64,000 bases of DNA from Asaia lannensis NBRC 102526 (GTDB lineage Bacteria > Pseudomonadota > Alphaproteobacteria > Acetobacterales > Acetobacteraceae), in assembly GCF_024054035.1 (NCBI RefSeq), contig NZ_JAMXQU010000002.1, forward strand, positions 186,001 to 250,000, written 5' to 3'. The stretch's first letter is position 1. Each line of letters opens with the position of its first letter. Under the pieces are notes generated by a model. That model worked only from the letters and a program-made list of their open reading frames with translations, made no database searches and was not told the DNA's origin. Positions 34,200 through 44,868 of this stretch are shown piece after piece. Position numbers and translations under genes: made by a program.

Positions 34200-35085
34200 G
34201 CCGTTCAGCAATCCTGTAGCGAATGACACCGGAAATGCGCGCGCCGGGTGGCAGAACATGCAGCCCGTTTTCAAGCAGCTCGGGATGATTGAGCGCATTA
34301 TTCATGTTCGAAACCGCTTCTACCGCAACAAACGGCTTTTCCGGCGCGGTGAATACGACCAGATGCTGGAAGATCGGGTCCGCAGTCATATGGAGTTCGT
34401 AGCCGGCCGATGGATAGCCCAGCGTGGCACTGCCCGACCAACCTGCAAAGCAGTTATCGAGACGTAGCGCCCCGATCTCGCGCGTCTTGTCGAAATCGAA
34501 GTCGCCTGTACAGGGAACCTGATCGACAGGGAGCATATCCGGGCCGTTCTCCCACATGGAGCGTGCGGTAAAACGCAAGGTCATATCGTCGCTGCGCGCG
34601 AAAAACGGGTGAAACCCCATACCGACGGGCTGCGGCCTGTTGTCGCGGTTAGCGATCAGAATCTCCACATCGAGCCCATCCGGCCTGAGAACGAAGGAGA
34701 GCACCGAACGATAGGCGAATGGCCATTGCGAGGCGTTGTCGCCTTTGGACGGATCATGATCGAGGACAAGAATGGCGCGTTCCGCATCGCTTTGCGCGAC
34801 GGTCCACTCCCTCTCCCAGCCATTGCCATGGATGGCATGCGCTTCCGCCACAAAATTCCGGGCCAGCGTATAATCGACGCCCTCGAAGCTGAAATGCCCC
34901 TGCGCAACGCGGTTGGAGAACGGCACGAGCGGATAGCCCGCGACCGGCGTATTTTTCTGCGCAGCAAGATTTGGGTCGGCCGTCGGCACAAGAAGATCAC
35001 GTCCGCGCAGACGCCAGAAAGCAAGACTGCCCCCAAGGGCGGGCAAAAGCCCGATATGCGCTTCGCCGATTCTGAGTTCGATCAT
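34192..35085 (-). CDS. Aldose 1-epimerase family protein (GalM-like)
   Basis: The 297-residue protein interconverts alpha and beta anomers of aldoses or a related sugar. The family pattern is visible: [14 protein letters not shown] with the substrate-binding arginine, [12 protein letters not shown] carrying the first catalytic histidine, GMGFHPFF carrying the second histidine, and a late CFAGWSG and [18 protein letters not shown] with the catalytic glutamate. It sits between uvrB and greB with overlapping ends on both sides (4 and 8 bases). The sugar cannot be told from sequence. Confidence 0.88.
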   Translation of the reverse strand: MIELRIGEAHIGLLPALGGSLAFWRLRGRDLLVPTADPNLAAQKNTPVAGYPLVPFSNRVAQGHFSFEGVDYTLARNFVAEAHAIHGNGWEREWTVAQSDAERAILVLDHDPSKGDNASQWPFAYRSVLSFVLRPDGLDVEILIANRDNRPQPVGMGFHPFFARSDDMTLRFTARSMWENGPDMLPVDQVPCTGDFDFDKTREIGALRLDNCFAGWSGSATLGYPSAGYELHMTADPIFQHLVVFTAPEKPFVAVEAVSNMNNALNHPELLENGLHVLPPGARISGVIRYRIAERRG

Positions 35086-37301
35086 CCCGCTTTTCTCCTG
35101 CCACCGCCACGCTTCTTGGCCGGGTCGTAACCGCCGCCGCCCGGACCGAGAGGACGCGGTGTCTTGTCCTTGCTTCTGAAACCGCTACGCCCTGCCGTCG
35201 AACTGGGCAAGGGAGGCGGTTCAAGACCGAGATCGATGGCTTCAAGCCGCTTGATCTCGTCACGCAGACGCGCAGCCTGTTCGAAATCGAGATCAGCAGC
35301 AGCGGCGCGCATGCGTTTTTCGAGATCCTGAATCGAAGCTGCCAGCGATTTACCGACGAATTCCTGCGTATCGCCCGCTTCATCAGGACCGACCGTGACG
35401 TAATCCTGCTCGAAAACAGACGACAGCGCATCGCCAATACGCGACCGCACCGTTTGTGGCGTAATACCATGCGCCTCGTTCCATTCGACCTGACGCGCAC
35501 GGCGACGCGCTGTCTCTTCAATCGCAAATTCGAGCGATCCGGTCATTTTGTCGGCATAAAGCAGCACACGCCCGTCGACATTACGGGCAGCGCGTCCGAT
35601 CGTCTGAATGAGCGATGTGCGACTGCGCAAAAAGCCTTCCTTGTCCGCGTCGAGAATGGCGACCAATGCACATTCCGGGATGTCGAGTCCCTCACGCAGC
35701 AGGTTGATCCCGACCAGCACATCGAATGCCCCGAGACGCAGATCGCGTATGATCTCGATACGCTCCAGCGTATCCACATCGGAATGGAGGTAGCGCACCT
35801 TGATGCCCGCCTCGCCCATATACTCCGTCAGATCCTCGGCCATACGCTTGGTCAGGGTCGTGACAAGCACGCGCCCGCCTGCATTGATCGTATCGCGTGC
35901 CTCGGCCAGAAGGTCGTCCACCTGCCCTTCGACGGGACGCACGATGGTGACCGGATCGATCAGCCCGGTCGGACGAATGATCTGCTCGGCAAAAACTCCG
36001 CTCGTGCGCTGCATTTCCCAGGGGCCGGGCGTTGCTGAAACGAACACGCTTTGCGGGCGCAGGGCCTGCCATTCCTCGAACTTGAGCGGTCGGTTGTCCA
36101 GACAGGACGGCAGACGAAAACCGTATTCGGCCAGCACGGATTTGCGCGCATGGTCTCCTCGCGCCATGCCGCCAATCTGCGGCACGGTCACATGACTTTC
36201 ATCCACAATCAGCAAGGCATCTTCGGGCAGGTATTCGAACAGGGTGGGCGGCGGATCGCCCGGCCCGCGTCCCGACAGATACCGTGAATAGTTCTCGATT
36301 CCCTTACAGGCGCCTGTGGTCTCGATCATCTCCAGATCGAAGATCGTGCGCTGCTGAAGACGCTCCGCCTCAAGGAGCTTACCTGCGGCATTCAGCTCAT
36401 CGAGACGCTGACGCAACTCGGCCTTGATGCCGATCATGGCCTGATTGAGCGTCGGGCGAGGCGTCACATAATGCGAGTTGGCGTAAACGCTGATTTCCGA
36501 AAGATCGGCCGTCTTGTTGCCGGTCAGAGGATCGAATTCCGTTATCGCCTCGATCTCATCGCCAAAAAGCGAAACGCGCCATGCGCGATCCTCGTTCTGC
36601 ACCGGGAAAATATCGATCTGCTCACCACGCACACGAAACGTGCCGCGCTCGAACGCAGCGTCGTTGCGACGGTATTGCAGTTCGACCAGCGCCTTGATCA
36701 GCTGGTCACGATCGATGGCACCACCTGCCTCGAGCTTGACCACCATACGCGAGTAGGTCTCGACAGAACCGATACCGTAGATACACGACACCGACGCCAC
36801 GATGATCACATCGTTACGCTCAAGCAGGGCCTGTGTCGCGGCGTGGCGCATACGGTCGATCTGCTCGTTTATCTGGCTGTCTTTCTCGATATACGTATCC
36901 GAGCGCGGCACATAGGCTTCGGGCTGATAGTAATCGTAGTACGAAACGAAATACTCGACCGCATTATCAGGAAAGAACTGCTTCATCTCACCATAGAGCT
37001 GGGCAGCGAGCGTCTTGTTGGGCGCAAGGATGAGCGTCGGCTTCTGCGTTGCCTCGATAACCTTGGCCATGGTGAAGGTCTTGCCCGACCCGGTCACGCC
37101 CAGAAGGACCTGATCGACCTCGCCGTCATTCACGCCCTGTGTCAGTTCGGCAATGGCGGTAGGCTGATCGCCCGCGGGCTCGTAATCCGATTTGACCACA
37201 AGACGCCGAAGCTTCTCCTTGACCGGTTGGCGTTCGGGTCTGAACCCCATGAGCCGGTGCTCGGGGATTGCTTCCATCGTGGATCGTGATGCTGTCGACA
37301 T
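35082..37301 (-). CDS. uvrB: Excinuclease ABC subunit B
   Basis: UvrB verifies lesions and forms the preincision complex in nucleotide excision repair. The 739-residue protein carries [14 protein letters not shown], Walker [18 protein letters not shown], the beta-hairpin [20 protein letters not shown], helicase motifs including [10 protein letters not shown], and [19 protein letters not shown], and ends with a UVR domain ([24 protein letters not shown]) followed by a basic, glycine-rich tail. The ATG at 37301 begins 8 residues before a second possible ATG; an upstream ATG at 37373 is unlikely. No alphaproteobacterial LexA box was seen upstream. Confidence 0.96.
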   Translation of the reverse strand: MSTASRSTMEAIPEHRLMGFRPERQPVKEKLRRLVVKSDYEPAGDQPTAIAELTQGVNDGEVDQVLLGVTGSGKTFTMAKVIEATQKPTLILAPNKTLAAQLYGEMKQFFPDNAVEYFVSYYDYYQPEAYVPRSDTYIEKDSQINEQIDRMRHAATQALLERNDVIIVASVSCIYGIGSVETYSRMVVKLEAGGAIDRDQLIKALVELQYRRNDAAFERGTFRVRGEQIDIFPVQNEDRAWRVSLFGDEIEAITEFDPLTGNKTADLSEISVYANSHYVTPRPTLNQAMIGIKAELRQRLDELNAAGKLLEAERLQQRTIFDLEMIETTGACKGIENYSRYLSGRGPGDPPPTLFEYLPEDALLIVDESHVTVPQIGGMARGDHARKSVLAEYGFRLPSCLDNRPLKFEEWQALRPQSVFVSATPGPWEMQRTSGVFAEQIIRPTGLIDPVTIVRPVEGQVDDLLAEARDTINAGGRVLVTTLTKRMAEDLTEYMGEAGIKVRYLHSDVDTLERIEIIRDLRLGAFDVLVGINLLREGLDIPECALVAILDADKEGFLRSRTSLIQTIGRAARNVDGRVLLYADKMTGSLEFAIEETARRRARQVEWNEAHGITPQTVRSRIGDALSSVFEQDYVTVGPDEAGDTQEFVGKSLAASIQDLEKRMRAAAADLDFEQAARLRDEIKRLEAIDLGLEPPPLPSSTAGRSGFRSKDKTPRPLGPGGGGYDPAKKRGGGRRKAG

Positions 37302-37452
37302 GGCTGTGAAATGGGCTTTCGAAAGGGCTGTCACAAGAGCTGGACCGGAAGCGGATGAGGATGACCGGAACAAGATGCCCGGGTAGGGTAAAAGGGCAGG
37401 ATTGTCGTAACCGATGCTGCATGACAGAACGCCTCATGACAGACAGGGGTTC

Positions 37453-38223
37453 ATGATGCAGGATATCCTCAATTCTCCCCGGCACAGGCAGATCGTCGCC
37501 CTGGTTCAGGCGCATGGTTTCATGTCGAACGAGGATCTGGCTCAGCGCCTCGGTGTGACCGTGCAGACCATAAGGCGTGACCTCAACGCCCTGTCGGAAG
37601 CCGGTCATGTCGCGCGTTATCATGGGGGCGCGAGCCCGGCTTCTTCAACCGAGAACATTGCCTATGGTGAGCGCCAGACGCTTCATTCGCGCGCCAAGGA
37701 GGCCATAGGTCAATGCGCCGCCCGGCTCATTCCCGATGGCAGCTCACTGTTCATCAATATCGGCACCACGACCGAGGCCTTCGCGCGCGCCCTGACCGCC
37801 CATCGGGACCTGCATGTCATCACCAATAACCTGCATGTTGCTGTCGCCCTCTCGCCCAGACGGGATTTCCGGACCGTTCTGGCGGGCGGCCTTGTACGCC
37901 CGCAGGATGGCGGGATTGTCGGTGCGGGGGCGACAGAATCGCTGTCGGGTTTCAGAGCCGATTTCGGGGTAATCGGCATAAGCGGCATCGAGGAGGACGG
38001 GACCCTGCTCGATTTCGATCTGGACGAAATCCAGTGTGCCCGTGCGATCATGCGCCATGCCAGACGGGTCATCCTGCTGGCCGATCATACCAAATTCACG
38101 CGCAGCCCCGTCGGTCGCGTCGGCGATCTGAGCGCCATCGATGATTTCGTGACAGATCGCGCGCCCTCACCCGCATTTCAGACCAGCCTCGCCGCCGCCA
38201 ATGTGACACTTCACATCGCCTGA
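37453..38223 (+). CDS. glpR: DeoR-family transcriptional regulator GlpR
   Basis: The 256-residue protein has an N-terminal DeoR helix-turn-helix (RHRQIVALVQAHGFMSNEDLAQRLGVTVQTIRRDLNAL in positions 9-47; the recognition helix is VTVQTIRRDL) and a C-terminal sugar-phosphate sensor domain with NIGTTTEAFARAL, TNNLHVAVAL and GISGIEEDGTLLDFD. Such repressors leave DNA when glycerol 3-phosphate binds. Its position before glpD-glpF-glpK supports the name GlpR. AGGGG precedes two adjacent ATGs at 37453 and 37456. It is divergent from uvrB. Confidence 0.92.
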   Translation: MMQDILNSPRHRQIVALVQAHGFMSNEDLAQRLGVTVQTIRRDLNALSEAGHVARYHGGASPASSTENIAYGERQTLHSRAKEAIGQCAARLIPDGSSLFINIGTTTEAFARALTAHRDLHVITNNLHVAVALSPRRDFRTVLAGGLVRPQDGGIVGAGATESLSGFRADFGVIGISGIEEDGTLLDFDLDEIQCARAIMRHARRVILLADHTKFTRSPVGRVGDLSAIDDFVTDRAPSPAFQTSLAAANVTLHIA

Positions 38224-38241
38224 CCCACATTTTGCGATCCG

Positions 38242-38259
38242 ATAACACGAATGCGTTAT
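38242..38259. promoter_or_regulatory. Candidate GlpR operator before glpD
   Basis: ATAAC and GTTAT form an inverted repeat of 18 bases in the 117-base gap between glpR and glpD. An adjacent CGTTA-TTAC-TAACG repeat at 38254-38267 overlaps it, and ATGTTCG at 38272, the half-site of the E. coli GlpR operator, follows. The region is A+T-rich, as expected for a promoter. Confidence 0.4.
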
Positions 38260-38340
38260 TACTAACGTTTCATGTTCGCTTTTTTTCGTTTTGGTTCTAT
38301 CCAGACCTTCGACTTCGTTCCCTTCGAAAGGTCTCATGCC

Positions 38341-39915
38341 ATGTCCGGCGTTTCCCCCAGCAAGACGACAGCGGCTTCCGGTCCGATCGATCATGACCTG
38401 CTGATTGTAGGAGGCGGGATCAACGGCGCAGGTATTGCACGCGATGCCGCAGGCCGTGGCCAGAACGTGCTGCTGGTCGAAAAGGACGATCTGGCCAGTC
38501 ACACCTCATCGGCCAGCACGAAGCTGATCCATGGCGGATTACGCTATCTTGAATATTATGAGTTTCGCCTGGTGCGTGAGGCACTCAATGAGCGCGAAAA
38601 TCTTCTGCGCATCGCGCCGCACATCATCTGGCCCATGCGATTCATCCTCCCGCATTCCACCATGCTGCGCCCGGCCTGGCTGCTTCGTACCGGTCTGTTC
38701 CTGTACGACAATCTATGCCGGGTCATGACGCTGCCGAAAACGCGCATTCTGAAACTGCAGCAGGACCCCGCCGGAAAGATCCTCCGGTCCGAGTACAAGA
38801 AGGGGTTCGAATATTCGGATGGCTGGGTGCAGGACAGCCGTCTGGTCGTGCTTAACGCCATGGATGCCGCAAGGCGTGGTGCCACTATCTGCACACGCAC
38901 AAAACTCGTCTCGGCCGAGCGTCTGGCAGATCGCTGGATCGCAACACTGGAAGACGTGTCCACAGGCGAGACACGTCACGTCACGGCGCGTGCTCTCGTC
39001 AATGCGGCAGGCCCTTGGGTGGCCGAACTGCTGCAGGACAAGCTTGCGGTCAGAAGCCGCAATCATGTCCGCCTCATCAAGGGCAGCCATATTATCGTGC
39101 CACGCCTCTTCGAAACCGAGCAGGCCTATATCCTGCAGAATCCCGATCGTCGTATCGTCTTTGCCATTCCCTACGAAAAAGATTTTACCCTCATCGGCAC
39201 AACCGACATTCCGTGGGAGCAGGATCCGGGTTCGGTGACGATCTCCCCCGAGGAAGTGACGTATCTCTGCGACAGCGTGAACCGCTATTTCAGGCACAGC
39301 ATTTCCCCGAAAGACGTGGTCTGGAGCTATGCCGGTGTACGCCCGCTCTATGACGATCATTCGGGTAGCGCTTCTGCCGTCACACGCGATTATGTGCTCG
39401 ATCTCGATCACAGCGCCGCACCCGTTCTGTCCGTTTTCGGCGGCAAGATCACCACCTATCGCAAGCTGGCCGAGCACGCGCTCGAAAAGCTCGCACCACA
39501 CCTGAAAAATCTGTCGGTCACGTCATGGACCGCCACCGCCCCTCTGCCCGGTGGAGATTTTGCACGGGCAGATTTCGACGCGAAAGTGCGGTCCCTGATG
39601 ATGCACCATCCGGACCTCACCCGCGACACGGCAACCCGCCTCATGCGCAATTATGGCACGCTGGCGGAGACATCGATCCTCGCAAGCGGAACGTCACTGG
39701 GCGCATGTCTGGGGGCGGATCTTTATGAGGCCGAACTGACCTATCTGATCGATCATGAATGGGCGCGCAGTGCAGAGGATATTCTCTGGCGACGCTCGAA
39801 ACTCGGCCTGCGCTTTTCCCCTGAGGAAACGCGCGCGCTTGAAGATCATATCAACCGGCATCTGCACCGAAACAGCTCATCCATCGAGGCTAGGCCCGCG
39901 CACGCGCTCGCCTGA
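38341..39915 (+). CDS. glpD: Aerobic glycerol-3-phosphate dehydrogenase
   Basis: GlpD oxidises glycerol 3-phosphate to dihydroxyacetone phosphate at the inner membrane and passes electrons to ubiquinone. The 524-residue flavoprotein begins with the FAD-binding DHDLLIVGGGINGAGIARDAAGRG, then SHTSSASTKLIHGGLRYLE, VNAAGPWVAEL, the TSTDI-like IGTTDIPWEQDPG, WSYAGVRPLYDD, and the C-terminal FGGKITTYRKLAEHAL. The ATG at 38341 lies 30 residues before the dinucleotide motif; an upstream ATG at 38272 falls in the probable operator. Confidence 0.96.
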   Translation: MSGVSPSKTTAASGPIDHDLLIVGGGINGAGIARDAAGRGQNVLLVEKDDLASHTSSASTKLIHGGLRYLEYYEFRLVREALNERENLLRIAPHIIWPMRFILPHSTMLRPAWLLRTGLFLYDNLCRVMTLPKTRILKLQQDPAGKILRSEYKKGFEYSDGWVQDSRLVVLNAMDAARRGATICTRTKLVSAERLADRWIATLEDVSTGETRHVTARALVNAAGPWVAELLQDKLAVRSRNHVRLIKGSHIIVPRLFETEQAYILQNPDRRIVFAIPYEKDFTLIGTTDIPWEQDPGSVTISPEEVTYLCDSVNRYFRHSISPKDVVWSYAGVRPLYDDHSGSASAVTRDYVLDLDHSAAPVLSVFGGKITTYRKLAEHALEKLAPHLKNLSVTSWTATAPLPGGDFARADFDAKVRSLMMHHPDLTRDTATRLMRNYGTLAETSILASGTSLGACLGADLYEAELTYLIDHEWARSAEDILWRRSKLGLRFSPEETRALEDHINRHLHRNSSSIEARPAHALA

Positions 39916-39964
39916 ACGCCTCTCCCGCTTTTCCCCCTCCCCTCTGGCTGACGGACATGCTCTC

Positions 39965-40873
39965 ATGTCAGAAAGAAAGCGTTTTCTCGGCGAACTGATT
40001 TCAGAATTCATCGCCGTCCTCATCATCATCATTTTCGGCGACAGCGTCGCGGCAATGATCGTGCTCTATGACCCCAACCCCTATCAGAACGCCTATTGGG
40101 GCGTTGCCATTGTCTGGGGGCTTGGCGTCACTTTTGCCATTTATGCGACAGGTGCCGTCTCCGGCACCCATGCCAATCCGGCCGTTACGCTGGCACTTGC
40201 CCTGTATCGCGGCTTTTCATGGAAAAAGGTCCTGCCTTATTGCGCAGCGCAAGTCCTGGGCGGCATTGCGGGAGCCGCCGTCGTCTATCTCAACTTTCAC
40301 CCGGTCATCGATCATTACAACATGACCCATCACTTCACCCGTGCGGGCGATGGCGGGGCGGCTGGCGTGTTCTTTACCCATCCCGGCCTTGCGGTGACGG
40401 CCATGCATTCCTTCGTGGTACAGATCGTCCTGACCGCCGTGCTCGTCTTCGGTATTTTCGCCATCACCTGCCAGTATAATACACAGGCCCCGCAAGCGAA
40501 TTCGGGGGCACTGATCATCGGGCTTCTGGTTGCGGCCATCGGTGCTTCTTCAGGATTTCTCGACGCCTGGGCCATCAATCCCGCCCGTGATTTCGGCCCC
40601 CGTACATTTGCCTATTTCGCGGGCTGGGGCGCATCGGCCTTTCCCTCGCCGCAGCATTACTGGTGGGTGCCTATTGCAGGGCCGCTCGTCGGCGGGGTTG
40701 TCGGCGCAGGAATTTACCAGTTCACGCTGCGCCCCTTCATGCCCAACTACAATCCCGGTACGGCTTTACCCGGCAGCGACGTGACACCTGAACTGTCCTC
40801 GCCAAAGGTAACGACAGTCAAACCCGCGCCCGTCTTTACCCCGACAGGGGGTGAGGCAACGCCTCTGCCCTGA
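39965..40873 (+). CDS. glpF: Glycerol uptake facilitator (aquaglyceroporin)
   Basis: GlpF lets glycerol diffuse across the inner membrane. The 302-residue protein has six helices and both canonical boxes: [14 protein letters not shown] and [14 protein letters not shown]. The aspartate right after the second NPAR is a mark of glycerol facilitators rather than water channels. A proline- and threonine-rich tail of about 35 residues follows the last helix. The ATG at 39965 is 50 bases after glpD; the frame extends back into glpD but is not coding there. glpK follows. Confidence 0.94.
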   Translation: MSERKRFLGELISEFIAVLIIIIFGDSVAAMIVLYDPNPYQNAYWGVAIVWGLGVTFAIYATGAVSGTHANPAVTLALALYRGFSWKKVLPYCAAQVLGGIAGAAVVYLNFHPVIDHYNMTHHFTRAGDGGAAGVFFTHPGLAVTAMHSFVVQIVLTAVLVFGIFAITCQYNTQAPQANSGALIIGLLVAAIGASSGFLDAWAINPARDFGPRTFAYFAGWGASAFPSPQHYWWVPIAGPLVGGVVGAGIYQFTLRPFMPNYNPGTALPGSDVTPELSSPKVTTVKPAPVFTPTGGEATPLP

Positions 40874-40944
40874 TCCTTCGGCCGATTTCCGATTATCCTG
40901 CTCTTTATTACAGGCTCCCATGGAGCGCTCTGAGGACCATTATC

Positions 40945-42480
40945 ATGACCCGGAAAACCCATATTCTCGCCATCGATCAGGGCACGACATCGACACGCAG
41001 CATCGTGTTCGACAACAGGGCCAAGGCACTCTCGCTGTCCCGCCGCGAGTTTACCCAGCATTACCCCAGTCCCGGCTGGGTCGAGCACGATGTCGAGGAT
41101 ATCTGGCGCGATGCCCTCGATACCGCGCGGGAGGCCATCGACCAGTCCGGGGGCATCGACGCCATCGCCGGTCTGGGCATCACCAGCCAGCGTGAAACCA
41201 TCGTGCTCTGGGAGCGCGCAACCGGCAAACCGGTTCACCGTGCCATTGTCTGGCAGGATCGCCGCACGGCGCAGTTCTGCGCCGAGCTCAAGCGCGATGG
41301 CGCCGAAGACATGGTGCGCGACAAAACCGGCCTGCTGCTCGACCCCTATTTTTCTGCCAGCAAAATCACCTGGCTGCTCGATAACGTGCCGGGGCTGCGT
41401 GACCGTGCCGAAGCGGGCGAGATCGCCATGGGAACGATCGACTGCTTCCTGCTCTGGCGCCTGACCGGCGGCAAGGTTCATGCCACCGATGTGACCAATG
41501 CCAGCCGTACCGCGCTTTTCAATATTCATACGCAGGAATGGGACCGTGACCTTCTGGCCCTGTTCAATGTGCCTGCGGCCCTTTTACCTGCCGTGTGCGA
41601 CAACAGTGGCGATCTGGGAATGACCGACCCGGCGCTTTTCGGCAAATCCATTCCCATTGGCGGCATGGCCGGCGACCAGCATGCCGCACTTGTCGGACAG
41701 GCCTGTTTCAGGCCGGGCATGGCGAAGGCCACTTATGGCACGGGCTGCTTCATGCTGCTCAACACCGGTGAGAAACCTGTCACCTCCCATCACAGACTGC
41801 TCACCACGATCGGCTATCGCATCAACGGACGCACCACCTATGCGCTCGAAGGTTCGATCTTCGTCGCCGGTGCCGCCATCAAATGGCTTCGCGACGGGTT
41901 GCATCTGATCACCCACGCCTCACAGACCGACGATATGGCGACACGCGTGCCCGACAGTCATGGGGTATATATGGTACCGGGATTCGTTGGGCTGGGCGCT
42001 CCGCACTGGGACCCCGACGCACGCGGTCTGATCTGCGGTCTGACCCTTGGCTCGACCGAAGCCCATATTGCCCGGGCTGCTCTGGAATCCGTCGCCTACC
42101 AGACATTCGATCTGGCGCATGCCATGCGCGAGGATGGTGCCATGCAGGCACAGACCCTGCGTATCGATGGTGGCATGTCGGCCAATGACTGGTTTTCGCA
42201 ATTTCTGGCCAATATTCTCGACACCGATGTGCAACGCCCGGCCGATCTCGAAACGACAGCGCTTGGCGCCGCTTTTCTGGCGGGACTTGCAACAGGCGTC
42301 TGGCAGTCTCTGGAAGAAATCGGCACGATCTGGAAGCAGGAGCGCCTGTTCACCCCGGATATCGATCCTGCCCTGCGCCTTACCCTGCTCCACGGCTGGC
42401 AGGATGCAGTGCGACGCACACTGACACCACCGTCCGATCTCGCCGCCCCGTCAACAGCGCATCACGTCAGAGCGGCCTGA
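40945..42480 (+). CDS. glpK: Glycerol kinase
   Basis: GlpK phosphorylates glycerol with ATP to sn-glycerol 3-phosphate. The 511-residue protein is a full-length FGGY kinase: [17 protein letters not shown] at the N-terminus, [45 protein letters not shown], the middle [30 protein letters not shown], and the late [21 protein letters not shown]. An enteric-type allosteric loop cannot be judged by eye. A strong hairpin follows the stop. Confidence 0.97.
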   Translation: MTRKTHILAIDQGTTSTRSIVFDNRAKALSLSRREFTQHYPSPGWVEHDVEDIWRDALDTAREAIDQSGGIDAIAGLGITSQRETIVLWERATGKPVHRAIVWQDRRTAQFCAELKRDGAEDMVRDKTGLLLDPYFSASKITWLLDNVPGLRDRAEAGEIAMGTIDCFLLWRLTGGKVHATDVTNASRTALFNIHTQEWDRDLLALFNVPAALLPAVCDNSGDLGMTDPALFGKSIPIGGMAGDQHAALVGQACFRPGMAKATYGTGCFMLLNTGEKPVTSHHRLLTTIGYRINGRTTYALEGSIFVAGAAIKWLRDGLHLITHASQTDDMATRVPDSHGVYMVPGFVGLGAPHWDPDARGLICGLTLGSTEAHIARAALESVAYQTFDLAHAMREDGAMQAQTLRIDGGMSANDWFSQFLANILDTDVQRPADLETTALGAAFLAGLATGVWQSLEEIGTIWKQERLFTPDIDPALRLTLLHGWQDAVRRTLTPPSDLAAPSTAHHVRAA

Positions 42481-42492
42481 ACGTTTCCCCCA

Positions 42493-42519
42493 AGGGCGGC
42501 AGGATTGTTCTGCCGCCCT
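42493..42519. terminator. Bidirectional terminator hairpin after glpK
   Basis: AGGGCGGCAG and CTGCCGCCCT form a perfect 10-bp stem with a 7-base loop between the convergent ends of glpK and the DUF2938 gene. Confidence 0.7.
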
Positions 42520-42541
42520 CAAGGCGTGTTCGACTGCCTTT

Positions 42542-43057
42542 TCAGAAGCAGGCAGCGAAGGCCGAGGCGGCGGCATACTGGCCGATTGTGAAAACGGCAT
42601 GTGCCAGAAGGACCAGACCGTACAGCTTGAGCGGGTTCGGTGTTTTCAGCCCCAGAAAACCGCCGCCCATACCCGGGACCATTAGCGTCAAACCGGCAAT
42701 CGTGGTCAGGACGAAGCCGATGAGAATGACAGGTATCCAGCCGGGTGCGGCGATATAGCCGGTGCCCCAGAACACGGGAAGCATAGCGGCATAGGCGCAC
42801 CCTACGACATAGTGGAACAACCATCCGAGACCGTGTTCGCCCGGTGTGTAGACGCCGCTGGAAGTGGGTGAAAAGAAGAATTGCCCCCGAGTCATACCAA
42901 GCAGCCAGTGCCCCACGGCTCCCCAGTTGCTCTGGGGAATGCCGACCGCTTTTTCGAGAACAAGCGCATAAAGATCGAGAATCAGGGTCGACACGACACC
43001 GACCACAATCGTGAAAACGAGAATGGCGCCCAAGGGGTGCGAGAGAAAACTGTCCAT
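42542..43057 (-). CDS. DUF2938-family membrane protein
   Basis: This 171-residue protein has four hydrophobic helices (about 8-31, 79-98, 104-125 and 140-165) and the family's conserved loop PQSNWGAVGHWLLGMTRGQFFF with a following HGLGWLFHYVVG segment. The function is unknown. The ATG at 43057 has GCAGGA 7 bases upstream and begins just before the first helix; the frame extends 50 codons further upstream without family resemblance. It is convergent with glpK and divergent from the lactonase operon. Confidence 0.75.
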   Translation of the reverse strand: MDSFLSHPLGAILVFTIVVGVVSTLILDLYALVLEKAVGIPQSNWGAVGHWLLGMTRGQFFFSPTSSGVYTPGEHGLGWLFHYVVGCAYAAMLPVFWGTGYIAAPGWIPVILIGFVLTTIAGLTLMVPGMGGGFLGLKTPNPLKLYGLVLLAHAVFTIGQYAAASAFAACF

Positions 43058-43381
43058 CAAGGTCATCCTGCAAAAACCACCATGGAAATCGCACAGGGCC
43101 ATCTCGTCAGCGGCTGAAGCGCCCTGAATGACAGATCCGTCATCTACCAGCCAGATCGCAACAGGCGAGCAGGCCGTCACGCAAGCAATAGTGATCGTTC
43201 GGCTCATGATGGCGACGCCAGGGGGATGACATGAGGCTGAAGAGACAATCTGCCGGCGATCAACAGATCGGGTAGAAAATGCGGCTACTGGCCGAGCCAG
43301 CAGTCAAATACGGTCGTGCCTCAAAGCCTGTCCCCGAACAGAGAAAGCCTGTCTGCTCAGGGCGCACATAGAGCGGCAGGG

Positions 43382-43400
43382 CGATCACGAATAGTGATCG
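43382..43400. promoter_or_regulatory. Inverted repeat CGATCAC-N5-GTGATCG
   Basis: Perfect 7-bp inverted repeat with a 5-base centre, in the divergent gap before the lactonase operon. It could be a regulator site or a hairpin. An ATTCGTGAAT repeat lies just to its right. Confidence 0.4.
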
Positions 43401-43445
43401 GGTCATTCGTGAATACTCATAGCCTTGAGCATGTCTGTTTCTTAA

Positions 43446-43470
43446 TGTGATTTCTAACGTCATTATCACA
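43446..43470. promoter_or_regulatory. Inverted repeat TGTGAT-N13-ATCACA
   Basis: Perfect 6-bp arms with a 13-base spacer, about 130 bases before the lactonase start. The arms look like CRP half-sites but the spacing is too wide for CRP. Confidence 0.3.
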
Positions 43471-43599
43471 GTTTTGAACAGAGGCGTTATTATCGGCATT
43501 GAGACGCCGGGCAAACAACCGGAAGCCGGATCTGCTCGTTTGCAGAACGCAGGTTCGCGGAACCGGATTCACCCTTTCAGCAGGAAGATACGTATCGTC

Positions 43600-44868
43600 A
43601 TGACCAGCCCCACTCTTCCTCCTCATGGCTCTACCCGGCATACGAGAAGACGGATGCTCAGTCTGGGAGGTGCGATGATTAGCGGAGCCCTCCTGACGGC
43701 GCTTCCACGCTCGCGTGCTCTGGCTGCACAAGCAGGACGCACTACCGCCGACGCGCCAATCGACCCGCCAAGCGTTGTCAGCACACCCGCACGCATATGG
43801 GGCCCCGATGCACCGGTAGCCTTCACTCCGGACCCCGATATCATTTTCTACGACCCTGAATTTTCGGCTGTTATTCTGGATAATGCTCCCCTCACTCAGG
43901 CGTGGAAAGGCAAAGTCCTGTGGCTTGAGGGGCCGGCCTGGTCGAGTGATGGGCGCTTCATGGTGGTCAGCGATGTCATGGGAAGCACGCAATATCGCTA
44001 TCTCCCCGAGGAACGGCTGCTCACTGTATTCCGCAAGGAAAGCTATCATTCGAACGGGAATACGTTCGACCGTGAAGGGCGGCTCATTACCTGCGAGCAT
44101 GGCATGCGACGGGTCATACGATGGGAGCATGACGGGCGCTGCACCGTGCTCGCAGAGTTTTTCGAAGGCAAGCGTCTCAACTCACCCAACGATATCGTGG
44201 TCGATAGCGACGGCGGCATCTGGTTTACCGACCCACCTTACGGCGACAGGTTATGGGAAGGCCATCCGGATGCGCCGCGCGAGAATGCGCCGACAAAGGG
44301 CAATCTCACATGGAACCTCGATCTTGAAGCGACGGAACAGATAGGCGGACAGCAGGGTCAGGCAACCCATGTTTTCCACCTGGATCCTGAAACGCGCAAA
44401 CTGACGGCCGTGCTCGACGGCAATGCACTCGCCGGACCGAACGGCCTGTGTTTCTCGCCAGACCAGAGGACGCTCTATATCGTCTCCAGCGAGAAAGCAG
44501 CATTCAGCCCCAAAGGGGGCGGATACCGCAATATCTACGCTTTCGACGTACAGAAGACAGGCGACGGCGGGCCCGCGCTGACGAACCAGCGTGTCCTGGC
44601 CGACATGACACTAGGCGGTCACAAGCTCATGCCGGACGGCATCAAGGCCGACCGGCTGGGCAATCTCTGGGTCGCGGCCAATGGCCCGCTCGGGCTGTGT
44701 GGCGTGTTTGTCTATAATTCAAAAGGCAAAATGATCGGGCGGCTGCGCCTGCCACGCAGCGTCTCCAATCTGTGTTTCGGCGGCACACAGCGCGATCGCC
44801 TGTTCATGTGCGCCGAAAACACGATTTTCACTCTGGATGTCGCCACACAGGGAGCCGGTCTGTCATGA
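43600..44868 (+). CDS. Tat-exported SMP-30/gluconolactonase-family protein
   Basis: The 422-residue product starts with a twin-arginine signal (RRRMLSLGGAMISGALL, about residues 17-34, with a likely cleavage after SRALA), so it is folded before export to the periplasm. The rest is a six-bladed propeller of the SMP-30/gluconolactonase family: EGPAWSSDGRFMVVSDVM with the metal-binding glutamate, NGNTFDREGRLITCEHGMRRV, LNSPNDIVVDSDGGIWFTDPPYG with the catalytic Asn and Asp, AGPNGLCFSPDQRTLYIV, and MPDGIKADRLGNLWV. In acetic acid bacteria such an enzyme would open glucono-1,5-lactone made by periplasmic glucose dehydrogenase, which is inferred. CAGGAAG lies before the ATG. It overlaps the next gene by 4 bases. 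Confidence 0.9.
   Translation: MTSPTLPPHGSTRHTRRRMLSLGGAMISGALLTALPRSRALAAQAGRTTADAPIDPPSVVSTPARIWGPDAPVAFTPDPDIIFYDPEFSAVILDNAPLTQAWKGKVLWLEGPAWSSDGRFMVVSDVMGSTQYRYLPEERLLTVFRKESYHSNGNTFDREGRLITCEHGMRRVIRWEHDGRCTVLAEFFEGKRLNSPNDIVVDSDGGIWFTDPPYGDRLWEGHPDAPRENAPTKGNLTWNLDLEATEQIGGQQGQATHVFHLDPETRKLTAVLDGNALAGPNGLCFSPDQRTLYIVSSEKAAFSPKGGGYRNIYAFDVQKTGDGGPALTNQRVLADMTLGGHKLMPDGIKADRLGNLWVAANGPLGLCGVFVYNSKGKMIGRLRLPRSVSNLCFGGTQRDRLFMCAENTIFTLDVATQGAGLS

Larger units (their letters stand above)
43058..43599. other. Divergent intergenic region of the lactonase operon
   Basis: This 542-base region lies between two divergent genes and holds no supported gene. It is more A+T-rich near 43390-43500 and contains two inverted repeats listed separately. 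A short minus-strand frame (43514-43260) is open but has no ribosome-binding site or family match. Confidence 0.5.

Noticed and set aside
37302-37452. LexA (SOS) box for uvrB
   Set aside because: I looked for GTTC-N7-GTTC or its complement in the divergent gap and found only single GAAC elements without correct spacing.
43446-43470. CRP site before the lactonase operon
   Set aside because: The half-sites TGTGA and TCACA are 15 bases apart rather than 6, so it is not a CRP site; kept only as an unassigned repeat.
43260-43514. 84-codon minus-strand frame in the divergent gap before the lactonase
   Set aside because: No ribosome-binding site or family match, and it covers the inverted repeats of the regulatory region.
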